NCBI GenBank assembly: GCA_023139105.1
Contig: JAGLOF010000014.1
Coordinates: 1-48,466, forward strand
DNA length: 48,466 nt
Direction: 5' to 3'
DNA from: a bacterium
Lineage (GTDB): Bacteria; Zhuqueibacterota; QNDG01; JAGLOF01
The notes under the pieces were generated by a model that was not told the DNA's origin, ran no database searches, and saw nothing but the letters and a program-made list of their open reading frames with translations. Below, in pieces: positions 1 through 8,533 of this stretch. The position numbers were made by a program, and so were the translations under genes. Numbering within the stretch: position 1 is the stretch's first letter; each line of letters begins with the position of its first letter.

Positions 1-1031
1 TCCGCATCGTTGTAATCCTGACCGGCTGCCAGGTTCACAGTCAAAGGTTCATTGCCTGTTGTAAGTGTATAACCAGAGGGTACTGTCGATTCATCAACGT
101 CTACAACGTAGGTTCCGGCGGCCAGTCCGGTGAAGTCATAGCCCCCGCCGGATGACGTGGCCTGTGTGGCGATGGTGGATCCACCCTGCTTAAGGTTCAC
201 TGTCACACTGCCGATGCCGCTCTCGCCGGAATCCTGGTTCCCGTCACCGTCCTCATCGTGCCACACGTAGTCGCCTATGGAACCTGTTGGTGAAGTGCCT
301 GTGGTGTATCCAAAATCCGCATCCAGATAATTCTGTCCGGAAGCTAAAGAAATTGTGGAGGTTGGATCATTGCCTGTGGTGAGAGAATATCCGGAGGGTA
401 CACTACTGTCCGTCACATCGACTTTATAGTTTCCAGCTGCCAGGTTTGTAAAAAGGTAACCGCCGCTGCCGTCGGTGGTGGCATTACCCACATGGGTGCC
501 ATTGGAGAGAAGCAGTTGGAGCTGCACCCCCGATATGCCCGATTCTCCTGCATCCTGCACACCATCTCCATCAGTGTCAAACCATACATAATCCCCGATG
601 GTGCCGATGGCCTTGTGGCTGCCGCATACCGGCCCAGAAACTGTGGTTGTCGATGTTGACGTTGCTGCCTTGAAGCCTACTGCAGCACTCCCCATGGGCC
701 AAATTCCGCGTAAACGAAACCAGACATCACGGACTTCATTGTCATCAAATCCCTGTTCATATTTAATGCCCCGTACTCCCGTAAAGGGATCATCTCCATA
801 ATCGTAAGAGTAGTTTGATCCCAGAATGTCACCTGGCGAGCACCACTCAAACACCCAGTGACTCAGGGCGGGTTGCTCTCCTGAAGTCAAACGATATGTG
901 ACCGTAGTCGTACCCGAACCGGGATCATAGACCACAGATACCAATGAGATTGTATGGGCTGCAACCTGACCGGCCAGCAGCAACAAAAACACTACTAAGA
1001 GCCAAAATCTCTGCCAAAGTCTAACTTTCAT
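1..1031 (-). CDS. Secreted SdrD_B-repeat surface protein (partial, runs off left edge)
   Basis: Reading the minus strand from ATG at 1031 gives an open frame to base 1, so the 3' end lies outside the window. A strong ribosome site (GGAGGTG, 7 nt spacing) precedes the ATG. The first ~25 residues are a classic Sec signal (MKVRLWQRF, a Leu/Val-rich core, then AGQVAAH). A unique region of about 115 residues follows, rich in aromatics and Gly. After it come two successive ~100-residue repeats that begin IGDYVWFDTDGDG and IGDYVWHDEDGDG and contain the GxSGI...L and SGYSLTTGN / SGYTLTTGN signatures of SdrD B-like (Cna-B-like, calcium-associated) domains. Such repeats form rods in adhesins and extracellular proteins. 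The function of the N-terminal region is not recognised. The gene looks more GC-rich than the neighbouring noncoding DNA. Sure of family, not of role. Confidence 0.85.
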   Translation of the reverse strand, partial: MKVRLWQRFWLLVVFLLLLAGQVAAHTISLVSVVYDPGSGTTTVTYRLTSGEQPALSHWVFEWCSPGDILGSNYSYDYGDDPFTGVRGIKYEQGFDDNEVRDVWFRLRGIWPMGSAAVGFKAATSTSTTTVSGPVCGSHKAIGTIGDYVWFDTDGDGVQDAGESGISGVQLQLLLSNGTHVGNATTDGSGGYLFTNLAAGNYKVDVTDSSVPSGYSLTTGNDPTSTISLASGQNYLDADFGYTTGTSPTGSIGDYVWHDEDGDGNQDSGESGIGSVTVNLKQGGSTIATQATSSGGGYDFTGLAAGTYVVDVDESTVPSGYTLTTGNEPLTVNLAAGQDYNDA

Positions 1032-1401
1032 AGTATACACCTCCAAATAGTAAAAAAAAGAGGATAAACTCATATCGTAGTAATATGGGGAACATTTTAA
1101 AGTAAACGAAAATGTCGTGAAATTCAAGTAGAAAATGTGACAGTATAAGTATTTTTATGACATTTTTGTCACAACTTGGATGAGTATCACTTCTCGTTCA
1201 CACTATTTCCAATCTGATTCCCGGCTTGCAACTAGTAATCTATGTACCGAGGGATTTGCCTAGTTACTTACAGCAGGAAGACCAAATCGGACAAAGTTGT
1301 TATATCTATTACGGTCATAAAAATGTTCATAAATGAAGATATTTCAGCCCCGGATTTTATAATACTAACACAACCTAATTTCATTGTAAAGCTGTTCTCT
1401 C

Positions 1402-1425
1402 GTTCCCAAATTCCGGTTTGGGAAC
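1402..1425. repeat. Small palindrome, GTTCCCAAA type, copy 1
   Basis: A perfect 9-bp inverted repeat (GTTCCCAAA / TTTGGGAAC) around a 6-nt spacer TTCCGG. A close relative with the same core lies 260 bp to the right. GTTCCCA-type palindromes of this general look occur as dispersed extragenic repeats in several phyla; membership of such a family is inferred. Confidence 0.6.
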
Positions 1426-1662
1426 GCTATTGGTGCAGAAACTCTGTTTCCAACAACTTCAAAACAAAGATGTGTCAACCTTGATTAGAGAATGGTCTTC
1501 TAATAAATAAATCCGGCTTGTAAATATAGGCAGCCACTCAATAATGGTCGATGTGAGCAAATAAACGCCTTCTTCATCAAAAATTTTATACCGATCACGC
1601 ATGATCAAGAGACTCCTCTATAACTTAACGATACTAAAAACAGAGTTTTAAATACAATTGAA

Positions 1663-1684
1663 TTCCCAAACAGAAGTTTGGGAA
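1663..1684. repeat. Small palindrome, GTTCCCAAA type, copy 2
   Basis: A perfect 8-bp inverted repeat (TTCCCAAA / TTTGGGAA) around a 6-nt spacer CAGAAG. The stem core matches copy 1 at 1402-1425, while the loop differs. Confidence 0.6.
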
Positions 1685-1837
1685 CCAGAACAGAAGATCT
1701 GACAAATTGATTGGAACTATATGTTTTTATTATGGCATAGGTCGTGAGTAATAGTATAAATATAATCTCAGAGGAACTCAAGGAAAACCATTAAAAAAGA
1801 TTAGAAATACATTAAATTAAGGATAAACTATAACCCT

Positions 1838-1885
1838 AAAAAAGGGTTAAACTTAGCAGCTTGTGACTGATATATTTAACCCTTT
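1838..1885 (-). terminator. Probable terminator of the DUF4252/sigma operon
   Basis: On the minus strand an 11-bp perfect stem (AAAGGGTTAAA / TTTAACCCTTT, + coordinates 1875-1885 and 1841-1851) encloses a 23-nt loop and runs into a T tract (A run 1838-1843 on +). It lies ~90 bp past the stop of the DUF4252 gene. The loop is long for an intrinsic terminator, so confidence is moderate. An alternative local stem (1831-1837 with 1843-1849) competes with it. Confidence 0.5.
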
Positions 1886-1975
1886 GCGGATCATTCATAA
1901 AAACAAAATTTTAAAAAAATCAACCGCTCAAGACAACATGATATCCATATAATAGCCCACAACTCCAGGTAAACG

Positions 1976-2539
1976 TCATCTAATTTTTTTCCTTAACGAA
2001 CGCATAGTAGAATCCGAAAGGCCAATGCCCATCTGTGAGATCATATTCATATCAACACCACCCACAATATTTACAAAACTTACAGAACCATCTTCATCCA
2101 AAGACATAATGAACATTCCAACAGACTTCTTGTTTACATTTTTTGTACAGATAATTGTTATACTGTTTTTTGATTTTGTCCTGATTATTGGCTCCCAATT
2201 ATCTTTTTTCAAACGTTTGTCTTTTTTCTCAATTAATTTGCGCATACGCCTGATATCTGTTTCATCGTATAATGTAAATGACTTGACACGTAGAGAAAAA
2301 AGTTGTCCAAGTTCTTCACCAATTTCTGCCATATCATCATCGTCAGCAAAAATATTCATTAAACTAAGCAGACCTTTTCCAAGATCAATTTCAGTTACAT
2401 CTCCTGCATCATCCGATATATGTATATCGTCTATATTAACATAACCCGGATGTTTAGTGTAATCATAATCCTGAGCATGAACTGGTAAATTTATTGAAAT
2501 AATCATTATGATAAATATAATATTAAATAGCTGCCGCAT
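1976..2539 (-). CDS. DUF4252 domain secreted protein
   Basis: 187 residues with an N-terminal Sec signal (MRQLFNIIFIIMIISI, then PVHAQ) and a mature part matching the DUF4252 pattern: an Ile-Gly-Glu segment, a central NWEPIIRTKSKN strand, and a C-terminal FVNIVGGVDMNMISQM segment. Members are small exported proteins of unknown function, often encoded next to ECF sigma factors in Bacteroidota-like genomes, which is exactly the context here: 2 nt separate it from the anti-sigma gene upstream. ATG at 2539 has a clear AAGGAGG site. It is likely the last gene of the sigma operon and perhaps part of its envelope-sensing output. Some members are predicted lipoproteins; this one shows no lipobox Cys. 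Confidence 0.75.
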   Translation of the reverse strand: MRQLFNIIFIIMIISINLPVHAQDYDYTKHPGYVNIDDIHISDDAGDVTEIDLGKGLLSLMNIFADDDDMAEIGEELGQLFSLRVKSFTLYDETDIRRMRKLIEKKDKRLKKDNWEPIIRTKSKNSITIICTKNVNKKSVGMFIMSLDEDGSVSFVNIVGGVDMNMISQMGIGLSDSTMRSLRKKIR

Positions 2540-2541
2540 GA

Positions 2542-3093
2542 TTAGCCTCCTTTTATCATCGACAATGATTGTTTTAGAGAACGATGGACCGCTCGGGGTA
2601 ACTCCTGGAAAAAAATATCTTCCACCACATTCTTTTTTGCTTTATTTATTTTTTTCCCAACATGACCAACAGTCCATTTTAGTTGTGCTCTGGCCTGTGC
2701 AATTTCTTCCTGAGTATATTTTTGACTAGAAATTTCAATTGATGAGCCGCCTTGCCTGTCAACCATAATGATAAAGAATATTCCCAATACCAGGCCCGCG
2801 CCGGCAAGAATCCATCTACCTGCTCCTGCATTAGTTCTTCTACCGTAAAAACGAGCCGTCTTATTTTCTTCACCGATTATATCTTTCAACCGCTCATTAA
2901 CAGAATCAGGACATTGAAGTACGGGAAGCTGTTTCAGCATGTTGATAACCTCCCTATCCCTTTCCCAGAGATCGGCACATGACTTGCATTTCCGCCTGTG
3001 TCTCCACATTTTCAATCTACGCAGATTCTTATTTCCGGACATTTGAAATCCATCCAGAGATCTCATAAATAATTCACAATTATACTTCATCAT
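2542..3093 (-). CDS. Zinc-type anti-sigma factor, single-pass membrane protein
   Basis: 183 residues. The N-terminal cytosolic part has the zinc-binding anti-sigma signature H-x3-C-x2-C (H32, C36, C39 in WRHRRKCKSC). One membrane helix follows at about residues 93-111 (WILAGAGLVLGIFFIIMV), then a charged extracytoplasmic tail. This is the architecture of ZAS anti-sigma proteins that hold an ECF sigma at the membrane. It overlaps the ECF sigma gene by 14 bp, so the two are translationally coupled and probably made in balanced amounts. The second ATG (3090) sits better behind the GGGAG site than the first. The membrane tail has no recognisable sensor domain. Confidence 0.75.
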   Translation of the reverse strand: MMKYNCELFMRSLDGFQMSGNKNLRRLKMWRHRRKCKSCADLWERDREVINMLKQLPVLQCPDSVNERLKDIIGEENKTARFYGRRTNAGAGRWILAGAGLVLGIFFIIMVDRQGGSSIEISSQKYTQEEIAQARAQLKWTVGHVGKKINKAKKNVVEDIFFQELPRAVHRSLKQSLSMIKGG

Positions 3094-3628
3094 GCGCTCC
3101 CATTAAACAATTCGCTTCCTGCATGATCATTGAATCTCTTAATAATTTTTTACCGCGGTGCACGCTTACCTTAACATCACTGATAGTAATATTTAATATT
3201 TCGCCAATTTCCTTGTATTTCATCCCCTGAAAATAATGCATTAAAAGAATACTATGCATCTTTTCCGGAAGTTGTTTTAAAGCTGTTAATATAGCAGCAT
3301 GTTTTTCATTATTCTCATAGATAGTTTCAGGCGTGCCTTCAGCACTCATACTCCTTTCAACATATTCCAATGGACTCATGATGCGCCCCTGTGATACAAC
3401 TGTTTTTTTCTGACGAATAAGGTCAATTGATCTATTATGGGCTACACGCATGAGCCAGGATTTTACACGGGCTTGATCTACTCGATCCCAATGATTCCAG
3501 AGTCGGATAAATACCTCCTGAGTGACATCTTCGGCATCTTCACGATTTTTTAACAGATAACACAGATAACTGTATATTCCATCCCGGAATTCTGCCAATA
3601 TGTCCTGATATGTTTTTTTCTTCATCAT
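3080..3628 (-). CDS. ECF RNA polymerase sigma factor (sigma-70 family)
   Basis: 182 residues with sigma region 2 (REDAEDVTQEVFIRLWNHW, then SWLMRVAHNRSIDLIRQKK) and region 4 (LPEKMHSILLMHYFQGMKY, then KEIGEILNITISDVKVSVHR, a helix-turn-helix). No regions 1 or 3 are present, which is typical of extracytoplasmic-function sigma factors. It probably directs RNA polymerase to its own promoter and envelope-related targets and is restrained by the membrane anti-sigma encoded immediately downstream. Two consecutive ATGs (3628 and 3625) are possible starts. No strong ribosome site is visible. Confidence 0.9.
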   Translation of the reverse strand: MMKKKTYQDILAEFRDGIYSYLCYLLKNREDAEDVTQEVFIRLWNHWDRVDQARVKSWLMRVAHNRSIDLIRQKKTVVSQGRIMSPLEYVERSMSAEGTPETIYENNEKHAAILTALKQLPEKMHSILLMHYFQGMKYKEIGEILNITISDVKVSVHRGKKLLRDSMIMQEANCLMGAHDEV

Positions 3629-3668
3629 TCAGTATAAAGGACGCCACCAGCGCCATAAAGGTTACAGA

Positions 3669-4145
3669 TTATATAGGTATGGTATCAACTTTATGTTCAT
3701 CTAAATTCCAAAGGGCAATACTTCGCTTCCCGGTTACCCATCCCCCACACTCTCCGGGATTGATAATTAATGTCTTTCCATAACGAATATCCGCAACATG
3801 AGTATGCCCATAGATAATGGTATCGTAAGCACCCGAGTCAGCCAAAATATCAAGATGATCCGGTTCATGCATGATCATTATTTTTTTATTATGGAATGTA
3901 TGTAAATGTGGAGATCTATGGATATTGCCATTCAATGCCTGATAAAGCCCGGCTTTTTCACCATCATTATTTCCATAGATTGCAATAAAATCAGAGTGCA
4001 GCTTTTTCAATGCAACGGCCGTAAACGGTGATATCAAATCGCCTGCATGAATAACCAGATCTACACCGGCATCATTAAAAAATCCAACCGCTTTAATTAA
4101 TGCAGCCATATTGTCATGGCTATCTGACAAAATTCCAATTTTCAC
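3669..4145 (-). CDS. YfcE/MJ0936-type metallophosphoesterase
   Basis: 158 residues, the usual size for this small calcineurin-like family. Metal-binding motifs are all present: D8-x-H10, GD at 35-36, GNND at 58-61, a lone His near 93 (MIMHE) and GHTH at 113-116. The family comprises two-metal phosphodiesterases acting on simple phosphodiesters; the physiological substrate is usually unknown. The start is GTG at 4145 with a GGAGG site 7 nt upstream. It lies between the sigma operon and pyrD on the same strand with short gaps (40 and 68 bp), so cotranscription with pyrKD is possible. Confidence 0.85.
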   Translation of the reverse strand: MKIGILSDSHDNMAALIKAVGFFNDAGVDLVIHAGDLISPFTAVALKKLHSDFIAIYGNNDGEKAGLYQALNGNIHRSPHLHTFHNKKIMIMHEPDHLDILADSGAYDTIIYGHTHVADIRYGKTLIINPGECGGWVTGKRSIALWNLDEHKVDTIPI

Positions 4146-4213
4146 CTATTGCCTCCGTTTAAGCCCGGATGATGTAAAGCATGATATATATTCTGCCGGC
4201 AGTGAACATTATT

Positions 4214-5131
4214 TCATTCCGGCGCAATCATGGCACCTGTAAGTTCGGATATGGATGAGATATTATGCTCTTTAGCATATGTATCAATCCCACTAATAAC
4301 TTTTAATGCTCCCTGTGGATCCACAAAATTCAATGTACCAATTTGAACTGCACAGGCACCTGCAAGGAAAAATTCTATGGCATCTTCCCAGCACATAATT
4401 CCTCCCAGTCCAATTATCGGGACATCTGTTTTTTGTGCAACTTGATATACTTTTCCCAAGGCAACAGGTTTTACTGCCGGTCCGGAAAGGCCTGCAAGAC
4501 CACGGGCAATTAATGGCCTTCTGCTATGAATATCTATACCCATTCCCAATAATGTATTTATAAGACTGAGTGCATCGGCTCCTGCATTTACAGCGGCCAT
4601 GGCAACATCGCCAATATCCGTAACATTAGGAGTCAGTTTAACAATTAACGGCTTGTCCGTAACAGCCCTTGCAGCAGCAACAACCTGTGCTGTAAATACG
4701 GCATCTGTACCAAAAGCCAGTCCGCCCTGCCGTACATTTGGGCAGGATATGTTTAATTCTATTGCATCGGTGCGGGGATGCTCAGATGCAAGCCTGCATA
4801 CTTCTGCATAACTATCAATATCATGTCCGGCTACATTGACGATTACTTTTGTATCTAAAGTAGATAGTGCTGGCAATTTTTCAGAGAGAAAACGTTTAAT
4901 ACCTACATTTGCCAGCCCTATAGAATTGAGCATTCCCGACGGAGTCTCGGCAATACGCGGCAGAGGATTGCCATATCTGGGTTCCAGTGTAACTGTCTTG
5001 GTTACTATTGCACCCAATAATGAGACATCAAAGAAGTCCATATATTCTGTTCCATAACCAAATGTACCTGATGCGGTCATTACTGGATTCTTAAGTACTA
5101 ATGATCCAATTTGAACTTTCATGTCACTCAT
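4214..5131 (-). CDS. pyrD: Dihydroorotate dehydrogenase B, catalytic subunit
   Basis: 305 residues, typical for class 1B. It oxidises dihydroorotate to orotate in pyrimidine synthesis, using FMN and passing electrons to PyrK. Visible family signatures: TASGTFGYGTEY near the N-terminus, NSIGLANVG, the active-site segment ELNISCPNVRQGG with the class 1 catalytic Cys, LTPNVTD, SLINTLLGMGIDI, and the FMN phosphate loop GLGGIMCWEDA. The ATG at 5131 has a GGAGG site 8 nt upstream and overlaps the end of pyrK by 8 bp, which supports coupled synthesis of the heterotetramer. Confidence 0.95.
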   Translation of the reverse strand: MSDMKVQIGSLVLKNPVMTASGTFGYGTEYMDFFDVSLLGAIVTKTVTLEPRYGNPLPRIAETPSGMLNSIGLANVGIKRFLSEKLPALSTLDTKVIVNVAGHDIDSYAEVCRLASEHPRTDAIELNISCPNVRQGGLAFGTDAVFTAQVVAAARAVTDKPLIVKLTPNVTDIGDVAMAAVNAGADALSLINTLLGMGIDIHSRRPLIARGLAGLSGPAVKPVALGKVYQVAQKTDVPIIGLGGIMCWEDAIEFFLAGACAVQIGTLNFVDPQGALKVISGIDTYAKEHNISSISELTGAMIAPE

Positions 5132-5915
5132 GCAGATCTACCTCCGTAAGCTTGAAAACCGGACCATCAGAGCATACCATCCTAAATCCACCATCTCTGT
5201 GAGAAACACCACATCCCATACATACACCTACTCCGCAAGCCATATGAGCTTCCAGACTAACCTCCCAGTCCATAGCAGAATTTTTTGTAATTCTTTGCAA
5301 TGAGTCCAGCATTGGATTAGGTCCGCAGGCAAATCCTTGCATAATATCTTTTTGTAAGCATGTATTTAGATAATTTGACAAAGGATCTGTGATAAATCCG
5401 GCATGCCCCATACTACCGTCTTCAGTTGCTATATGCACTTCCAGACCCTTTACTTTCAAGATCTCCACGTCTATAAAAATCTCTTCACTGGTCTTCACAC
5501 CCCAAAAGAGTATAACTTTTTTTTGCAATTCCAATAAGGAATCAATCAGATAAAAACATGGTGCAATGCCCATTCCACCGGCAACAATCATGGCAGTATT
5601 AAAATTTCCATTCAGATTAAAACCATTGCCCAGCGGGCCCAGTATATCAACAGTATCACCCGGTAGAATAGTCTTCATTATATTAGTACCTTCGCCAACT
5701 ACTCGATACAGAATCTCCAACTCACCGGATTCCCGGTGGATCCTGTGAATACCAAAGGGACGTCGAAGTAGAGGTGCTATTGAATCTCTGACTCGAATGT
5801 GTAAAAATTGTCCGGCACTCGATTGTTCTACAATTTGAGGAGTATACACCCGCATACGCCAAATATCTTTAGAGACCTCTTGTTGAGAAATTAACTTACA
5901 TTCATATTGTTTCAA
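5124..5915 (-). CDS. pyrK: Dihydroorotate dehydrogenase B, electron-transfer subunit
   Basis: 263 residues of the ferredoxin-NADP-reductase fold. FAD-binding RRPFGIHR is followed by the nucleotide-binding region (AGGMGIAPCFYL, then ILFWGVKTSEE) and the C-terminal [2Fe-2S] loop with C227, C232, C235 and C248 (CGVGVCMGCG, then MVCSDGPVF). It passes electrons from PyrD to NAD. The start appears to be a rare TTG at 5915, 3 nt after the stop of the upstream lipoprotein gene, with a GGGAG site formed by that gene's last codons. pyrK and pyrD overlap by 8 bp. Confidence 0.95.
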   Translation of the reverse strand: MKQYECKLISQQEVSKDIWRMRVYTPQIVEQSSAGQFLHIRVRDSIAPLLRRPFGIHRIHRESGELEILYRVVGEGTNIMKTILPGDTVDILGPLGNGFNLNGNFNTAMIVAGGMGIAPCFYLIDSLLELQKKVILFWGVKTSEEIFIDVEILKVKGLEVHIATEDGSMGHAGFITDPLSNYLNTCLQKDIMQGFACGPNPMLDSLQRITKNSAMDWEVSLEAHMACGVGVCMGCGVSHRDGGFRMVCSDGPVFKLTEVDLHE

Positions 5916-5918
5916 AAT

Positions 5919-8351
5919 CTACTCCCGTTCCGAATTATCAGCATTTAACATCTCAAGGCGTAATCGATAACTGGTCCATTTATCTATTTCATTTTTCACG
6001 CATGTAAATTTCTCCTTGGAAATCAATTGAAGCAGAGGCCGGTTTGATCGTCTTACTTTATCACTTCCAATCCATTTAATATCAATAACATAGCCATCTT
6101 TATTAATTTTCATATTAAAATCTACAAATTGCCCGAATTGCTTATAATTTGGAATATCCTTTTTGATTTTATCTAATATATCCTTGAGTGAACGTTTAGG
6201 ATTGATAGAAGGTATATCAACATCGTCAAGATCATCTTCCAGTAATTTTTTATTCGGCGTTCTACCCCGCATTCTCCGGTTCTCATTCATAATAGCCATC
6301 ATAGCATCATCTTCATCTACAACTGTAGTCTGTGTTTCAGACTTATCTGCCACTCTCTGATCTGATTGAGTTGTGAGACTGTCACTCTGTTGAGTCATAG
6401 CTGCTTTTTCTTCTTCTGCCGGTTCTGGCTCAGATGCAGGAACTGGCAGTCCTTTTTCTACAGCATCAATCTTGATTCTGACAAACTGAGCTTGTTCAGA
6501 CTGAGTATAACGTGTCAAGATTGAATCATAATGCAATCTTGCCAGTGCCAGGGAATCCCAGTGTGTTTCGGCTATCCAGGCCTGAGCCATCAATGCCGAT
6601 ACTGCCTCTGGACTGTCAGGATAATCTGTTACCAACTGACCATAATGTTTATACGCCTCATCAATATTCTTCCTGTCAAATAACAGAATTTCAGCCGCTT
6701 GAAGGGATCTGTCCGCTGTTTGAACATGATTTTCGTCACTCTCTTTAAATTCTAAATAAGGTGAACCGGGATACTCTGTCATCATCTGCTGAGTAAATTG
6801 TGATGCTGCTTCGGTATTATTCTCTAATTCAAAGATATATATTAGATTATGTATTGCCCTGACTCTGTAGGAGCTCTCAAGATGTTCGTTTACAATACGC
6901 CTGTATTGACTTTTGGCCGAATCAGGTGCGGAAAATCGAAATAGATAGAGTTCAGCCAGTAAAAAAAGATTCTTGTCAGACTCTGAAGTTTTAAACGATT
7001 TCAGTTCAGGATTCTCAATGATCTTGTGTTTATTAGTTCCAGCTTTTTCGGTCCGATCCAAAAGTTCATCTTCACTGTTTCTTCCGGGATCAGTATAACG
7101 TCCTGCTTCCTGATTCCCCCTGTTCTCTTCATTAGGTCTCTCAAATTCGGGCAATCCTCCTGCCTGCAATAAAGAGTCTTGAACAGCTTTAATCCTTAAT
7201 GAATCAGAAAGCGCGATAGCTGTACTATCAACACCATATTCGCTGCTCCCTACTTCAAGGTCGCCTGTTTCACCGCGGTCTGCCATTGCAATAACCTGAC
7301 GCAGAGCTAATAATCGCTGTATATCACGCTGCATTATTTTTGCAGAATCTACATATGTTGAACGTGAACCGGTTGCAGCGTCCTGATAACTTATTAAGGC
7401 CCTGTCATAATCTATCTTCCATTTTTCATACAACTGTCCCAGGAAATAATTAGCTTCAACGGATTCTTTTGTTTTAGGATGATCTTCAACAAGATTATTA
7501 TATGCCATTATAGATTCATCAATTTTTCCCGATTCGGTTAATGCTAAAGCAGTGGCAAGTTTTATTTTAGCATATTCTTTTTTGTTTTTTCCATTACTTA
7601 ACAAGCCTTCATAGTAATTAATTGCCTCATTGAAATACCCTTGCCTGTTGAGTGTCCTTGCATATCTCATTCTTGCCCAGAATTGCCAATAAAATGGCGC
7701 TTCGGATTTTACAACTTTTGCATACTGTTCAGCAGCTTCTTCATACTTGCCTAATGTATCCAGAACAGTGGCCAAAGCAATATTGCCCCTGTAAGGACCA
7801 GGTCGGACACCAATTTCAACTGCCTTTCCAAAATGATCAACTGCACTCTCAAATTCAGCATCTTTCTCATACATTCTTCCAAGCAACATCTGCATTTCAG
7901 ATTCAATATGTGACTCCTGTTTTAACAGAGTCAATCTATTTATGGCTGCATGAGTACTATCATTCTGGTCTTGCTCAAAAAAACTCTTTGCCAAAAACAA
8001 TTCGACCTCTGGCATAAGTTCACTATCAGGAAACTGTTCCTTTAATTTATTTAACTGTCTTATAGCCGGAAAATATTGTCGTTTATAAAAACTACATTTC
8101 CCCATCATCAGCAATGCATCATCAACCCATCTGCTTTGTGGATAATCATCTATAACTTTCTGGCTTTTTTCAATTGCCTTGTCAAAATTTGATTGGCCGG
8201 GTATTGCTCCTCCGGCTCTTTTACCTTCTTTTTGAATTGCATTCTGACCGGCTTTAAAGGCTTTTCTGGCATTATAAAAGGTATTATAATATGCACAACC
8301 TGATATTGCCAGCAGAAGAACACTTAGTAAAAATAACTTTTGATTTTTCAT
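5919..8351 (-). CDS. Large TPR outer-membrane lipoprotein, PorW/SprE-like
   Basis: 810 residues. The N-terminus is a lipoprotein signal (LLLAISGC, acylated Cys19) followed by YYNTFYNARKAFKAG, resembling the YYN-x-YFNG start of PorW/SprE lipoproteins of Bacteroidota. Residues ~50-560 are tetratricopeptide-like helical pairs (repeated DDYPQSRWVDDALLMMGKC, EQFPDSELMPEVELFLAKS and TDYPDSPEAVSALMAQAW patterns). A low-complexity acidic/Gln linker around 600-690 leads to a C-terminal beta-rich segment (NKDGYVIDIKWIGSD). PorW links the type IX secretion motor to the outer membrane, but no other T9SS gene is in view, so a T9SS role is only a possibility. BamD-like or other scaffold roles are alternatives. 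It is directly upstream of pyrK (3 nt), an odd but tight pairing. Confidence 0.7.
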   Translation of the reverse strand: MKNQKLFLLSVLLLAISGCAYYNTFYNARKAFKAGQNAIQKEGKRAGGAIPGQSNFDKAIEKSQKVIDDYPQSRWVDDALLMMGKCSFYKRQYFPAIRQLNKLKEQFPDSELMPEVELFLAKSFFEQDQNDSTHAAINRLTLLKQESHIESEMQMLLGRMYEKDAEFESAVDHFGKAVEIGVRPGPYRGNIALATVLDTLGKYEEAAEQYAKVVKSEAPFYWQFWARMRYARTLNRQGYFNEAINYYEGLLSNGKNKKEYAKIKLATALALTESGKIDESIMAYNNLVEDHPKTKESVEANYFLGQLYEKWKIDYDRALISYQDAATGSRSTYVDSAKIMQRDIQRLLALRQVIAMADRGETGDLEVGSSEYGVDSTAIALSDSLRIKAVQDSLLQAGGLPEFERPNEENRGNQEAGRYTDPGRNSEDELLDRTEKAGTNKHKIIENPELKSFKTSESDKNLFLLAELYLFRFSAPDSAKSQYRRIVNEHLESSYRVRAIHNLIYIFELENNTEAASQFTQQMMTEYPGSPYLEFKESDENHVQTADRSLQAAEILLFDRKNIDEAYKHYGQLVTDYPDSPEAVSALMAQAWIAETHWDSLALARLHYDSILTRYTQSEQAQFVRIKIDAVEKGLPVPASEPEPAEEEKAAMTQQSDSLTTQSDQRVADKSETQTTVVDEDDAMMAIMNENRRMRGRTPNKKLLEDDLDDVDIPSINPKRSLKDILDKIKKDIPNYKQFGQFVDFNMKINKDGYVIDIKWIGSDKVRRSNRPLLQLISKEKFTCVKNEIDKWTSYRLRLEMLNADNSERE

Positions 8352-8533
8352 TGAATTTTCCTTAAGGCTATCTCATAGAAGTTGTAACAACTTAAGACAG
8401 TAACACCTTGTTGTCAAGGATGAAGTAATTTTTGAAATAGAGAGGCAACATTTTTTTTAAAAAAACGTAAAATGTTCTTTCCAGCAGTAAAGAATTTTTT
8501 CAATAATAATTAAATAGAAGAGGAGGTTTATCA

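Larger units (their letters stand above)
1032..1975. other. Noncoding region, ~940 bp, AT-rich
   Basis: No convincing gene is seen. It lies upstream of the minus-strand SdrD_B gene and downstream of the minus-strand DUF4252 gene. It holds the promoter side of the former, two small related hairpins (1402-1425 and 1663-1684), and a hairpin with a U-run that could terminate the sigma operon (1838-1885). A short open frame at 1242-1484 has no ribosome site, is built across the first hairpin and reads as noncoding. No tRNA-like cloverleaf was found. Confidence 0.6.

Noticed and set aside
1242..1484. 80-codon open frame in the left noncoding region
   Set aside because: No ribosome site, no family resemblance, and it runs through a palindrome; composition is like noncoding DNA.
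5919..8351. Firm assignment as the T9SS component PorW/SprE
   Set aside because: Only the N-terminal lipoprotein style and TPRs agree; no other secretion genes are in the window, so it is reported as PorW-like only.
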